Shown: in pieces, positions 1-7,288 of the stretch
Numbering within the stretch: position 1 is the stretch's first letter
How the letters are laid out: each line of letters begins with the position of its first letter
Program-made: the position numbers and the translations under genes
The notes under the pieces: model-generated
Databases searched by the model: none
The model's input: only the letters and a program-made list of their open reading frames with translations
What the model was told of the DNA's origin: nothing
From: Candidatus Nitrosopumilus sp.
GTDB taxonomy: Archaea; Thermoproteota; Nitrososphaeria; Nitrososphaerales; Nitrosopumilaceae
DNA: 21,470 nucleotides
Direction of reading: 5' to 3'
Assembly (NCBI GenBank): GCA_029860565.1
Contig: JAOUAY010000008.1
Location: 1-21,470, forward strand

Positions 1-674
1 ACCTTGATGAAGACGGCTGTCCTGACACAATTCCTGATAACAAACCTACAGCTGATACTGACAGAGACAACATAACTGATTATCTAGATTTGTGTCCAAA
101 CCAACCAGAAACTTTCAATGGAATTGATGACGCTGATGGCTGTCCAGATGATCCTTCTGCTTTACAAGACACTGACCAGGATGGCATTTCTAATAATCTA
201 GATGCATGTCCATCAGAACCTGAAACTTACAACAGATACCTTGACACTGACGGATGTCCAGATAGTATTACTGATGCAGTTGATGCACAATACACTTTCC
301 CAGATGCTGATGGCGATGGAATTGATGACAGATGGGATACATGTCTTGATGAGCCAGAAAATTACAATAACTATCTAGATCATGACGGTTGTCCAGATGT
401 ATTAGGTGCGGAATCTACAATTCCGACAAGACCTGATTCTGATGGCGATGGATACCATGATGCAATTGATTCATGTCCAACAATCCCTGAAACCTGGAAC
501 AAATACCTTGACGCTGATGGCTGTCCAGATACAGCTCCTGAACAACAGAGGTTTGTACATGATGATGATTTAGACGGTATAATTAATGATGATGATCTGT
601 GTCCTCTAGAGCCTGAAGATTATGACGGTGACAGAGATACCGATGGATGTCCTGACACCATTCCAAATCAATAG
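1..674 (+). CDS. Calcium-binding TSP3-repeat surface protein, C-terminal part (5' end outside window)
   Basis: The frame is open from base 3, so this is the tail of a longer gene; the TTG at 90 is not a credible start. About 220 residues are visible. They are built of at least five thrombospondin type 3-like modules with an acidic core of the DxDxDGxxDxxDxC type (for example DADGDGIDDRWDTC and DSDGDGYHDAIDSC). These alternate with linkers of the form PExxNxYLDxDGCPD. Such repeats bind Ca2+ through the Asp side chains, and the paired cysteines (one after each core, one in each DGCPD) probably form disulfides, implying an extracellular location. The protein ends at PNQ without a membrane anchor, so any signal peptide or anchor must lie upstream. 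Its role could be adhesion or cell-surface structure; the exact function is not readable here. Confidence 0.85.
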   Translation, partial: LDEDGCPDTIPDNKPTADTDRDNITDYLDLCPNQPETFNGIDDADGCPDDPSALQDTDQDGISNNLDACPSEPETYNRYLDTDGCPDSITDAVDAQYTFPDADGDGIDDRWDTCLDEPENYNNYLDHDGCPDVLGAESTIPTRPDSDGDGYHDAIDSCPTIPETWNKYLDADGCPDTAPEQQRFVHDDDLDGIINDDDLCPLEPEDYDGDRDTDGCPDTIPNQ

Positions 675-703
675 TAAATTTCCTGCATAAATTTTTGATA
701 TAG

Positions 704-712
704 TAAATATAT
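704..712 (+). promoter_or_regulatory. Putative TATA box of the dus gene
   Basis: TAAATATAT is centred about 25 bp before the ATG at 733, the spacing expected of an archaeal promoter driving a leaderless transcript. No Shine-Dalgarno-like sequence is visible before the start. Confidence 0.45.
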
Positions 713-732
713 TCGGTTTGTAAAGTTATGAT

Positions 733-1695
733 ATGCTTCCAAAATTTTCTAGTAGGGCATTTTTAGCTCCTATGGCTGGAGTTAGTGATCCTGCTCTTCG
801 ATTACAATGTAAACAAATGGGAGCTGGACTTGTTGTTACAGAATTTACTAACATTCATAGTATTATTGCAAAAGAAAATCAACTCAAAGAAAAAATGCAA
901 ACAATACAGGAATTTATTGAATATTCCGATCAAGAACGTCCTCTTTCAATTCAGTTATTTGGTTCTGATCTATTTGCATTAGGGAAGGCTGCTAAAATTG
1001 TAGAGCCATATTTTGATATGATTGATTATAACATGGGATGTCCTGCACCACATATTACTCAACAAATGGCAGGTGGTGCATTATTACAAGAAGTTAATTT
1101 AACCCAACAAATATTCAGCACTCTTGTAAATGCTGTAAAAAAACCCATAACCCTAAAGATTCGTTCTGGAGTAACTGATGCAAGTAAATTCCTGTTCCGT
1201 AAAATTGCAGAAATTGCGGAAGATGAAGGAATTCAAATGATTACATTACATCCAAGAACTGTTAGTCAAGGCTATTCTGGAAATGCTGATTGGAATATGA
1301 TCAAAGAACTCAAAGAAATTTCCAGTATCCCAATTGTTGGAAATGGCGATATTATTTCTCCTGAAGATGCTAAAACTATGATTGATGAGACTGGTTGTGA
1401 TTATGTAATGATTGGACGTGGTGCTATGGGTAATCCATTTTTATTTGAACAAATTAATGATTATTTTAGAACTAATTCTTACAATGAATATTCTTTCAAA
1501 GATAGATTAGATTCTTTTTTTGATTATCTACATCTTACAAGTGAATATAAAATAAAATTTGCAAATATCAAGGGTCAAGCAATGCGATTTACCAAAGGTA
1601 TGAATGGTGGTTCAAAAATTCGTTCAAAAATTACCATTTCAAAAAATATTAAAGAATTAGAAAGAATTATGAATGATGCATACATGGTATCATAA
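733..1695 (+). CDS. dus: tRNA-dihydrouridine synthase (Dus family)
   Basis: A 320-residue protein with the FMN-dependent TIM-barrel signature of Dus enzymes, which reduce specific uridines in the tRNA D-loop. Visible motifs are LAPMAGVSD at the N-terminus, NMGCPAPH around residue 100 with the catalytic Cys103 that protonates the uracil, LKIRSG, the TLHPRT/SQGYSG/ADW segment, PIVGNGDI, and the phosphate-binding IGRGAMGNPFLF. The length matches the family (about 310-340). The ATG at 733 is preceded by a TATA-like element at leaderless spacing. It is the only gene between the TSP3 protein and the RAM protein and appears monocistronic. The position modified on tRNA cannot be deduced. Confidence 0.93.
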   Translation: MLPKFSSRAFLAPMAGVSDPALRLQCKQMGAGLVVTEFTNIHSIIAKENQLKEKMQTIQEFIEYSDQERPLSIQLFGSDLFALGKAAKIVEPYFDMIDYNMGCPAPHITQQMAGGALLQEVNLTQQIFSTLVNAVKKPITLKIRSGVTDASKFLFRKIAEIAEDEGIQMITLHPRTVSQGYSGNADWNMIKELKEISSIPIVGNGDIISPEDAKTMIDETGCDYVMIGRGAMGNPFLFEQINDYFRTNSYNEYSFKDRLDSFFDYLHLTSEYKIKFANIKGQAMRFTKGMNGGSKIRSKITISKNIKELERIMNDAYMVS

Positions 1696-1782
1696 ATATT
1701 TTTTAAATTATTTTATATTGCTTTACATTTGTTAATGAAATCACTTAATTTAATGTTAAATTTTTAAGTAAATCAAACTATT

Positions 1783-1792
1783 CTTATATATT
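1783..1792 (+). promoter_or_regulatory. Putative TATA box of the RAM-domain gene
   Basis: TTATATATTT lies about 50 bp before the TTG start, leaving a leader of roughly 25 nt with a G-rich GGGGGTT at about 1820-1826 that could act as a ribosome-binding site. This is unlike the leaderless arrangement of most genes here and fits the use of a weak TTG start. Confidence 0.35.
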
Positions 1793-1835
1793 TCAAGATG
1801 GCATTTTAATTATGAATACGGGGGTTAGATAATAA

Positions 1836-2075
1836 TTGGCAACAGCTTATGTTCTCATAAATTGTGAGCTAGGTTCAGAGGAAGCAGTAATCTCAGAATT
1901 AAAATCCATTGATGGTGTTGTTGAAGTACATGGTACATTTGGTGCATATGATATTTTGGCTAAAGTTGAATCAAGTCAGGTAGAGGCGCTACGTGAGACC
2001 ATAACTTGGAAGATTAGAAAGATTCCAAAAATCAGATCAACATTGACATTAATGGGAATTGAAGGACAAGAATAA
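1836..2075 (+). CDS. Stand-alone Lrp/AsnC ligand-binding (RAM) domain protein
   Basis: A 79-residue protein consisting only of the RAM (regulation of amino acid metabolism) beta-alpha-beta-beta-alpha-beta fold that forms the C-terminal half of Lrp/AsnC regulators. It runs from ATAYVLINCELGSEE through VVEVHGTFGAYDILAKVE to IPKIRSTLTLMGIE. There is no helix-turn-helix, so it cannot bind DNA as an Lrp would; single-domain members form oligomers that bind amino acids or pair with other regulators. The start is TTG: an in-frame TAA immediately precedes it, so no upstream start is possible, and a G-rich stretch lies about 10 nt before it. The regulatory partner is unknown. Confidence 0.85.
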   Translation: MATAYVLINCELGSEEAVISELKSIDGVVEVHGTFGAYDILAKVESSQVEALRETITWKIRKIPKIRSTLTLMGIEGQE

Positions 2076-2239
2076 TTCTTCAAAATCCTGTGTTTTTACA
2101 CTGAAATTATTATACTGATCTATCCTTTCAAAAAACATATTTTCCAAAAAGATTTACACAGAAGATAAATACATAATATCTCAATAGTTTAATTCTGATT
2201 AACCTGTGTCTTGTATGTTATTTTAATAAAAGAAAATGA

Positions 2240-2596
2240 TTAGAGGGCTTCAGAACCACTCTTTTTAGATGCAGTATTCAAAATATTTTCCACATTGGTA
2301 ACAACTACAATTCCGTCTCCACCTTCACCTGTGAAAGCTGCATCAGCAATTGCTGTGGAAATTTTTTCTACATCTGCTTCATTGGCGATTATACTAATAG
2401 TTGCAACTTCATTGTATTCTGCAGTAATTGAACCTGTTCCTCTGCCTGATCTGATCTGATCTGATCTGATCTGTTGTCTGGCTCCTGAACCTCTACCTTT
2501 CCCTTCCAAAATGGTAAATCCACCTACAATATCATTAAGTGCATCAGAAACTGCACCAATCTTGGTTGCTTGAATAGTTGCCTCAATTCGTTTCAT
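2240..2596 (-). CDS. glnK: PII nitrogen-regulatory protein (GlnB/GlnK family) with expanded T-loop
   Basis: A 118-residue PII signalling protein. I chose the ATG at 2596 (MKRIEATIQ), since PII proteins begin at this strand; the longer frame from 2632 adds 12 residues unlike the family. PII trimers sense ATP/ADP and 2-oxoglutarate and control ammonium transporters and nitrogen enzymes through the T-loop. The B-loop TGEGGDGIVVV is present at about 89-99. The T-loop (about 36-57) contains QIRSDQIRSGRG, an internal duplication encoded by five perfect copies of the pentamer CTGAT on the plus strand (2446-2470). The usual uridylylation tyrosine context is not evident. No amt gene is visible nearby; the gene converges with the RAM gene and is divergent from the small HTH ORF. 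Confidence 0.93.
   Translation of the reverse strand: MKRIEATIQATKIGAVSDALNDIVGGFTILEGKGRGSGARQQIRSDQIRSGRGTGSITAEYNEVATISIIANEADVEKISTAIADAAFTGEGGDGIVVVTNVENILNTASKKSGSEAL
2446..2473 (+). repeat. Pentanucleotide microsatellite (CTGAT)5 inside glnK
   Basis: Five perfect tandem copies of CTGAT are followed by a partial CTG. On the coding strand this is ATCAG repeated, read as Q-I-R-S-D-Q-I-R-S. Because five is not a multiple of three, gain or loss of one unit shifts the frame, whereas three units change the T-loop by exactly five residues. Each junction also creates a GATC. Confidence 0.97.
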
Positions 2597-2722
2597 TTCA
2601 ATTCTTTTTTGATATTTTTTAAAAAAGATCATATGTTTTTATTCCAATTCTATGATACAATAAGGTCTAATTGGTTATGTCATTATCCTCTGACCTTTTT
2701 AGTGTCTGGGTAAAAGAAAATC

Positions 2723-2899
2723 ATGAAAAGTGATGAAAAAAGATCTCATAGACTTAATTATCTTTTGAAGTGTTATTTGATAAATCCTACAGAAAATGAG
2801 CTATATCAAAGAGCTAAGCAAATGGGGGTGACTGATTCAACCGCCAAAGATTACATTAGAACGGTGATTATACAGGCTCAAAAAATTTACTCAAAATAG
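2723..2899 (+). CDS. Small HTH-like protein (58 aa)
   Basis: The ATG at 2723 opens a 58-codon frame ending at the TAG at 2897-2899. The product starts MKSDEKRSHRLNYLLKC and continues with NPTENELYQRAKQMGVTDSTAKDYIRTVIIQAQ. The central segment reads like a helix-turn-helix: an 'ENELYQRAKQMGV' helix, a turn, and a recognition-like 'DSTAKDYIRTVI' helix. It is strongly basic, like small archaeal DNA-binding regulators. It is transcribed divergently from glnK across about 125 bp, so regulation of that gene is possible but unproven. A T-rich stretch about 25 bp upstream could serve as a weak promoter. Family membership is inferred from the pattern only. Confidence 0.6.
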   Translation: MKSDEKRSHRLNYLLKCYLINPTENELYQRAKQMGVTDSTAKDYIRTVIIQAQKIYSK

Positions 2900-2997
2900 A
2901 TTTTCAGTTCAAACATTCTCTTTCATCTATGTTTTAAGGAATTCTTCTAAATCTTAAACAAGGTATTCATAAATAATCAATATGAGATAAAATATCC

Positions 2998-3678
2998 ATG
3001 ACAGATCCGCTACTTGATGATGTAAAGGCTCTTTTAAACAAGGATTTTGGAGATGATAGAATCCTAAAACAAATTTGTAGAGCCTGTGAAAATGATGAAG
3101 TTATTAGCAATTATGAAAGAAATTATGTTAGAAAATTAGCAGAAAAGCATTTGGGAAAAAAACCCGAATTTGTCCAAACTCCTTCTGTTGAAAAAAAACA
3201 TGTGGTTCCAGATGTTGCAATGCCTGAAATTCAACATATTCCACAAACTCAAACATTTCAAATAGACTCTCCGCGAATATCTTATTCTAATTCAAAAAAT
3301 AAAAAAATATTCTTAGGACTTGGTATTATCGCATTAGTGATAATTATTGCTTCTATTGTATCTTTTAGTGAAATTACAGATAGAACTAATGATGATGTTC
3401 CAGCATCGTTTTTGATTGAAACTGACTTAATATCATATAATAAAAAAGATCTTATTTCAATTAATGGTGTATCTGATACTTCGGGAACTGTGATTCTATC
3501 AATTGAAAATCAAAATAATGAACTTGTATGGACTGAACAAATATCTCTGAAAGGTGATGGAAGATTTTCAACTTTAACTATTGCAGGAGGTCAAGGTTGG
3601 GAAAGTTCTGGTACTTACACAATCAAAGTAGATAATGGTATAGAAACAAAATCTAGCACATTTTCATTCACTACTTGA
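2998..3678 (+). CDS. Single-pass membrane protein with extracytoplasmic beta-sandwich-like domain
   Basis: A 226-residue protein of unknown function in three parts. Residues 1-60 are a helical, charged N-terminal domain (DPLLDDVKALLNKDFGDD, then ICRACENDEVISNYERNYVRKLAEKHL). A low-complexity linker with many Pro and Gln follows. A single transmembrane helix (FLGLGIIALVIIIASIVSF) lies around 102-122. The C-terminal ~100 residues are rich in beta-strand pattern and resemble the Ig/PKD-like domains common on thaumarchaeal surface proteins (LISYNKKDLISINGVSD, GTYTIKVDNG). The likely topology is N-inside, with the beta domain outside. Its stop codon overlaps the end of the convergent nuclease-like gene by 8 bp. 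Confidence 0.75.
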   Translation: MTDPLLDDVKALLNKDFGDDRILKQICRACENDEVISNYERNYVRKLAEKHLGKKPEFVQTPSVEKKHVVPDVAMPEIQHIPQTQTFQIDSPRISYSNSKNKKIFLGLGIIALVIIIASIVSFSEITDRTNDDVPASFLIETDLISYNKKDLISINGVSDTSGTVILSIENQNNELVWTEQISLKGDGRFSTLTIAGGQGWESSGTYTIKVDNGIETKSSTFSFTT

Positions 3679-4288
3679 TTCGTTCGAATTCTTTCCAGTG
3701 AGAATCTATTACATTTCTTAATTTTTCTATACTGATTTCATCCATATATTCACGATAAACAATGAATTTGTTTTGTTTACCTGAGTCGTGACCATAAATG
3801 TCTGTAGTATTTTTTGGAATGGTGTCTGTTTTCCATTGATTCATTTCAAAAATCCAAACTGTTGAGTCTGGATTTGAAAAATCAATATCATCACATCCAA
3901 TAATATACAGATAACATTTCGTTGCTTGATTTAATTTTTCATGCAATTTTTCATATGCTATCATTTGACCTTTTGCAATGTTGATCTTATCATTATGAAA
4001 TCCCTTGAATTCTAAGATAACAAAACCTCCTTTATGTTCAATAAGCCAATCAATATCCGTTCCGCCTGAGGCTATCATGCCGTGTACAATTAGATCTCCT
4101 AGAACTTCTCTTCCACGAGTAAATTCAACTTGATCAAAAATTTGATATTTTGATTTTGGACTTTTACGAATAATTTGTTTAGATATCTGTTCTGATTGAA
4201 TTGGACTCTCCTTTTCGTATAAGGTATCAATTAAATCGTTTGATTCATCAGGCAATATCTTTTCAATTTTTAACTGAATGATAAGCAA
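3671..4288 (-). CDS. Putative PD-(D/E)XK-fold nuclease, solitary
   Basis: A 205-residue protein I recognise only by fold motif. Residues 76-95 read GGTDIDWLIEHKG then GFVILEFKGF, the arrangement of the PD-(D/E)XK nuclease core: a metal-binding Asp (D78 or D80), a beta hairpin, then E93-x-K95. A KGQMIAYEKL helix (about 106-115) follows, like the Q-x-x-x-Y motif of Hjc/RecB-type and restriction-like nucleases. The C-terminal half (CYLYIIGCDDIDF, STVWIFEMNQW) has no obvious assignment. No methyltransferase or helicase partner adjoins it. It could be a repair or defence nuclease, or an inactive relative. It overlaps the preceding plus-strand gene by 8 bp tail to tail. Confidence 0.6.
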   Translation of the reverse strand: MLIIQLKIEKILPDESNDLIDTLYEKESPIQSEQISKQIIRKSPKSKYQIFDQVEFTRGREVLGDLIVHGMIASGGTDIDWLIEHKGGFVILEFKGFHNDKINIAKGQMIAYEKLHEKLNQATKCYLYIIGCDDIDFSNPDSTVWIFEMNQWKTDTIPKNTTDIYGHDSGKQNKFIVYREYMDEISIEKLRNVIDSHWKEFERIK

Positions 4289-4326
4289 GTTTGTAAAATT
4301 TAGTAAAGTTCTATGATTCTTCTGAT

Positions 4327-4548
4327 CTATCTACAGAAAAATTCGTCTCCTGTTCCTTTGTATAATACAAAATATTCATCTTGATTTTTTCTATCTTTTT
4401 TTGCATTCAAAGCATCTTGATACATTTCAAAATGCTCAACTAGGTATAATTGATTTCCTGGTTCTGCAAAATAATCTATTCCAACTAAATCAAAACCTGT
4501 TTTAGGAGTTAACTTAATTTTTTCATCCTCAAAAATATCTTTAGTCAA
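4327..4548 (-). CDS. Conserved-looking small protein of unknown function (73 aa)
   Basis: A 73-residue soluble, acidic and aromatic-rich protein with no membrane segment. Visible features are PKTGFDLVGIDYFAEPGNQLYLVEHF in the first half and a charged middle (DALNAKKDRKNQDE). It ends in EYFVLYKGTGDEFFCR with a single Cys near the C-terminus. I do not recognise a family. It follows tbp on the same strand with a 27-bp gap and may be its downstream operon partner. Codon use and base composition match the neighbours. Confidence 0.6.
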   Translation of the reverse strand: MTKDIFEDEKIKLTPKTGFDLVGIDYFAEPGNQLYLVEHFEMYQDALNAKKDRKNQDEYFVLYKGTGDEFFCR

Positions 4549-4575
4549 TTTTTAAAATATTTGAAATCACAAAAA

Positions 4576-5139
4576 TCATTGATCATAAATCATCAATTCT
4601 TTTTCCTCTAATAATGCATGTAAATTATGAACAGAACGATAAACGTCTGCTTCTTTTTTAGCTCCGGTACACACTAATTTTCCTGATGCAAATAACAATA
4701 TCACAGTTTTTGGGTCAAGCATTCTATGAATTAATCCGGGGAATTGTTCGGGTTCATACATACTTCTTGCTAATGTTCTTGCTGCTTTTTCTAAATGAAT
4801 TTTTCCACCCAGATTAATCGATGCTACCATATTTTGAACTGTAATTACTGCATCTTTTTTTATTTTGATTTTACCTTTTCTTAATTTTTGAACTACTGTA
4901 TTGACAGCCTTTATTGCCATCTCTTCAGATTTAGCTCCAGTACACACCATTTTACCTGTTCTAAAAATTAGTGTGGCAGTTCTAGGAGTAGTCAATCTGA
5001 AAACAAGTCCTGGAAATTGTTCTGGATGATATTCAGTATCTGGAAATTTTTCAGTAATTTCAATAAGATCAATTTTTTGATCAACTGATGCAGATGCGAC
5101 AACATTTTCAACACTAACAATAGGTTTTGTTTGAGGCAT
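4576..5139 (-). CDS. tbp: TATA-box-binding protein (TBP)
   Basis: A 187-residue archaeal TBP, the general transcription factor that bends promoter DNA and recruits TFB and RNA polymerase. It shows the hallmark two-fold direct repeat. Repeat 1 is VENVVASASVDQKIDL, YHPEQFPGLVFRL, then LIFRTGKMVCTGAKS. Repeat 2 is VQNMVASINLGGKIHL, YEPEQFPGLIHRM, then LLFASGKLVCTGAKK. The intercalating phenylalanines (FPGL and L-I/L-F) are present, and the length matches archaeal TBPs (about 180-190). The start at 5139 is supported by a strong TATA box 28 bp upstream, giving a leaderless mRNA. Most archaeal genomes have one or a few copies. Confidence 0.97.
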   Translation of the reverse strand: MPQTKPIVSVENVVASASVDQKIDLIEITEKFPDTEYHPEQFPGLVFRLTTPRTATLIFRTGKMVCTGAKSEEMAIKAVNTVVQKLRKGKIKIKKDAVITVQNMVASINLGGKIHLEKAARTLARSMYEPEQFPGLIHRMLDPKTVILLFASGKLVCTGAKKEADVYRSVHNLHALLEEKELMIYDQ

Positions 5140-5145
5140 GACGTG

Positions 5146-5172
5146 GGACTTTAAATAGTCCTTTATATATAT
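5146..5172 (-). promoter_or_regulatory. tbp promoter: TATA box plus short dyad
   Basis: TATATATAT at 5164-5172 is centred about 28 bp before the tbp ATG (5139). Between it and the start lies an inverted repeat, GGACT-ttaaat-AGTCC (5146-5161), at the predicted transcription start. That would be a natural place for a repressor or for autoregulation, but five-bp arms can arise by chance. Confidence 0.5.
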
Positions 5173-5204
5173 TAGTCAAGTTTTTTTAGAAATTTTGGAT
5201 CAAT

Positions 5205-5660
5205 CTAATGGTGTCCAATCCATTGGTAACGATATTCTTCATCAATGATGTCTGTCATTATTTCTTTGTTTTTGATTTTTGTTTTTGGAATATATACATC
5301 AAAGAATCCTAGCTGACCTTTCCATGGGATTGGAATTCTTAATGATTTTGCATTTTTCAACAAAAATCCAAATGTTTTAGTTTGAAATTTTTTTGTTGAA
5401 AAATGAAATTTTTGATCTGATTTAATTTCTTTTGTTGAATTGTATTTTTTTACATCATATAATTGAGCTTTCCCAATAATTGCACCTGTAATAAATTTTT
5501 TTCCAATTCTTAATCTCTCAACATCATCAATTTTTATTTTTAATGGGGCATGAATTAAAAACTCTCCACGAAAATTAGTATTCCAATTTCTTAATTCAAT
5601 ATTCTTTTTTCCAGAAATAACCAAATCAGCAAATGGTTGTGAAATTGAAAGACATTTCAA
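5205..5660 (-). CDS. ASCH-domain protein
   Basis: A 151-residue protein with an N-terminal ASCH domain, a PUA-like beta-barrel predicted to bind RNA or modified nucleosides. The signature is clear: LSISQPFADLVISGKKNIELRNW (the GxKxxExR motif), then FRGEFLIHAPLK and GAIIGKAQLYDVKKY. It ends with KGQLGFFDVYIPKT and a short variable tail (EEYRYQWIGHH). ASCH proteins have been linked to translation-associated RNA binding and, in some cases, to modified-nucleoside hydrolysis. It begins only 3 bp after the cysteine-synthase/rhodanese fusion gene, so the two are probably co-transcribed. Confidence 0.85.
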   Translation of the reverse strand: MKCLSISQPFADLVISGKKNIELRNWNTNFRGEFLIHAPLKIKIDDVERLRIGKKFITGAIIGKAQLYDVKKYNSTKEIKSDQKFHFSTKKFQTKTFGFLLKNAKSLRIPIPWKGQLGFFDVYIPKTKIKNKEIMTDIIDEEYRYQWIGHH

Positions 5661-5663
5661 GAT

Positions 5664-7205
5664 TTATTCTGTAGCTGCTTTGATAAATTCACCCGGATTT
5701 TTACCCAACCCTTCAGGCAAATTTGTAATGCCTCCATTCAAGCTTTCAGTTACTATACCTTTGTTAGCAAGGACTTGAGCAGTCATCAATGATGTGTTTC
5801 CAGCCATACAAATTAGCAATGATTTACCTTTAGTACCGTCTAGATCTTTGCTAAGTTCTTCAGGAATTTGCTGTGTTGACAATAATTGATTGATAGTGCT
5901 TGCCTTTGGTATGGCAATTTTTTCTTTATCCACTCCTAAGGATTTTGCAATGATTTCAATTCCTTCTTCTTTTGGAGTATATTGAGTATGGACCCAAATT
6001 ATTTTATCATATTCTTGAATACTAGATGCAGCATCTTCCAAAGAAACTTGAATACGCTTGTTGGTTGACATTGCTTCTAGGTTTTTTCTATATTTTTCTA
6101 TACCATCAGCAACCACAACCACAAATTTCCCCTTATCTCCATCACTCACCATTTCTAAAATAGCATACAAAGCAAGTGCTGTACTTTCACCAATATTGTG
6201 ACCTTTATCTACAAAGAATTTTAGTAAATGCTTTGCCTGTCCGAAATCAACCTCACGTTCAGCATCATATGCATCAGGATTGTATAATTTTAGACCATCT
6301 GCTTTTGCTTTTGTTCTAATTCCTGCAACATCTTGACCTGGAATTGGAAATACTACATGTATTGCCTTTTTCCCATATTTTTGATTCATGTATTTACTTA
6401 ATCCTCCAGATGTACCACCAGTTCCAAAGGAACAGATTATTCGATAGTTTTCTAATGAATCATCATTTTCATGTAATTGTTGGTCGATTTCTACAGCTGT
6501 AATTGTTCTATGAGCATCAGTGTTTAATTCATTATCATATTGTTCTGGACAAAAACAATCATAAATTTTTGAAAGCAGTTTTGCTAAATTGATTATATCC
6601 TGAGCAGCTAACAATGTTTCAACTTCAGAAATTGATTTATCGTAAATTGTAGGATCAAAACCTAATTCTGCTAACTGGGAACGAATATTTGCTGCAGTTG
6701 CTTTTGCAACTAATACATCTGCATCACTATCTTTCATCCCTGGAGCGGGACAAATATCCATGTCTAAATCTATAATGCGAATGTTTTCGTTTCTTAATTC
6801 CTTGAAGACTCCTTCTTGCAATTTTCTTGAAACTAGTGAAACAACAGTCAATCCTAACTTTGACATCTGTCCAAGTGCAATTCCAAAATTCCCTGATGTT
6901 GCTTCAATGATTGTTTGATTACTTTTCAATTTTCCCGTTTTAATTGCATCATGCATAATGTGAATGGCAGGTCTAATTTTGATTGAACCTGATATCAAGT
7001 TAGCGTCAAATTTTCCATATACTTTCAAGTCTAAATTTGAAATATCCAGTTTGTAGATATTTTTTGCACATTCCTTAAGATCACTTGTAAGATCAATCAA
7101 CGGTGTTGCATTGATTACTTTATCTTCCTCTAAATGAGGTATTTTACTCCAAATTTCTTGTTCAAATTTTTCAAGTAGGGGTTTATCAAAATCATTTTCT
7201 GACAT
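5664..7205 (-). CDS. PLP-dependent cysteine-synthase-like enzyme fused to a C-terminal rhodanese-like domain
   Basis: A 513-residue two-domain protein. Residues about 30-380 are a fold-type II PLP enzyme of the cysteine synthase/CBS family: ATPLIDL, SGSIKIRPA with the likely Schiff-base Lys76, EATSGNFGIALG (substrate loop), and the PLP-phosphate loop GTGGTSGG around 262-269. The usual S-V-K-D-R is S-I-K-I-R here. A long insertion (about 165-245, with DCFCPEQYD) separates the halves. The C-terminal ~110 residues resemble a rhodanese, with ICMAGNTS carrying a candidate persulfide Cys466 and a closing LNGGITNLPEG. The combination suggests cysteine synthesis or breakdown linked to sulfane-sulfur transfer. 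The exact substrate is unknown. The ASCH gene follows 3 bp downstream. Confidence 0.8.
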   Translation of the reverse strand: MSENDFDKPLLEKFEQEIWSKIPHLEEDKVINATPLIDLTSDLKECAKNIYKLDISNLDLKVYGKFDANLISGSIKIRPAIHIMHDAIKTGKLKSNQTIIEATSGNFGIALGQMSKLGLTVVSLVSRKLQEGVFKELRNENIRIIDLDMDICPAPGMKDSDADVLVAKATAANIRSQLAELGFDPTIYDKSISEVETLLAAQDIINLAKLLSKIYDCFCPEQYDNELNTDAHRTITAVEIDQQLHENDDSLENYRIICSFGTGGTSGGLSKYMNQKYGKKAIHVVFPIPGQDVAGIRTKAKADGLKLYNPDAYDAEREVDFGQAKHLLKFFVDKGHNIGESTALALYAILEMVSDGDKGKFVVVVADGIEKYRKNLEAMSTNKRIQVSLEDAASSIQEYDKIIWVHTQYTPKEEGIEIIAKSLGVDKEKIAIPKASTINQLLSTQQIPEELSKDLDGTKGKSLLICMAGNTSLMTAQVLANKGIVTESLNGGITNLPEGLGKNPGEFIKAATE

Positions 7206-7288
7206 ATTTTTCTTCTAGGTGTAGTCATTTTTTTGCTCATATAAAATATCTGATGAAATATAGACTCATTTTATTTTTGATTTTTAAT

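Noticed and set aside
1..674. Repeated DNA in the TSP3 gene as a tandem-repeat or CRISPR-like array
   Set aside because: The repetition is at the protein level (calcium-binding modules) with diverged nucleotides and no constant repeat or spacer length.
785..982. Overlapping plus-strand frame inside the Dus gene
   Set aside because: The Dus frame has complete catalytic motifs across the same bases; the overlapping frame is low complexity.
1743..1769. ACTTAA...TTAAGT inverted repeat upstream of the RAM-domain gene
   Set aside because: Very AT-rich sequence with weak arms; no evidence beyond chance, though it could be rechecked by conservation.
2597..2632. Longer start for the PII protein
   Set aside because: The extra 12 residues (MIFFKKYQKRIE) precede the conserved first strand and lie over the likely promoter; the ATG at 2596 fits the family.
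2644..2674. CCAATT...AATTGG inverted repeat upstream of glnK
   Set aside because: Six-bp AT-rich arms 19 bp apart are easily found by chance in this base composition, and no matching copy was seen elsewhere.
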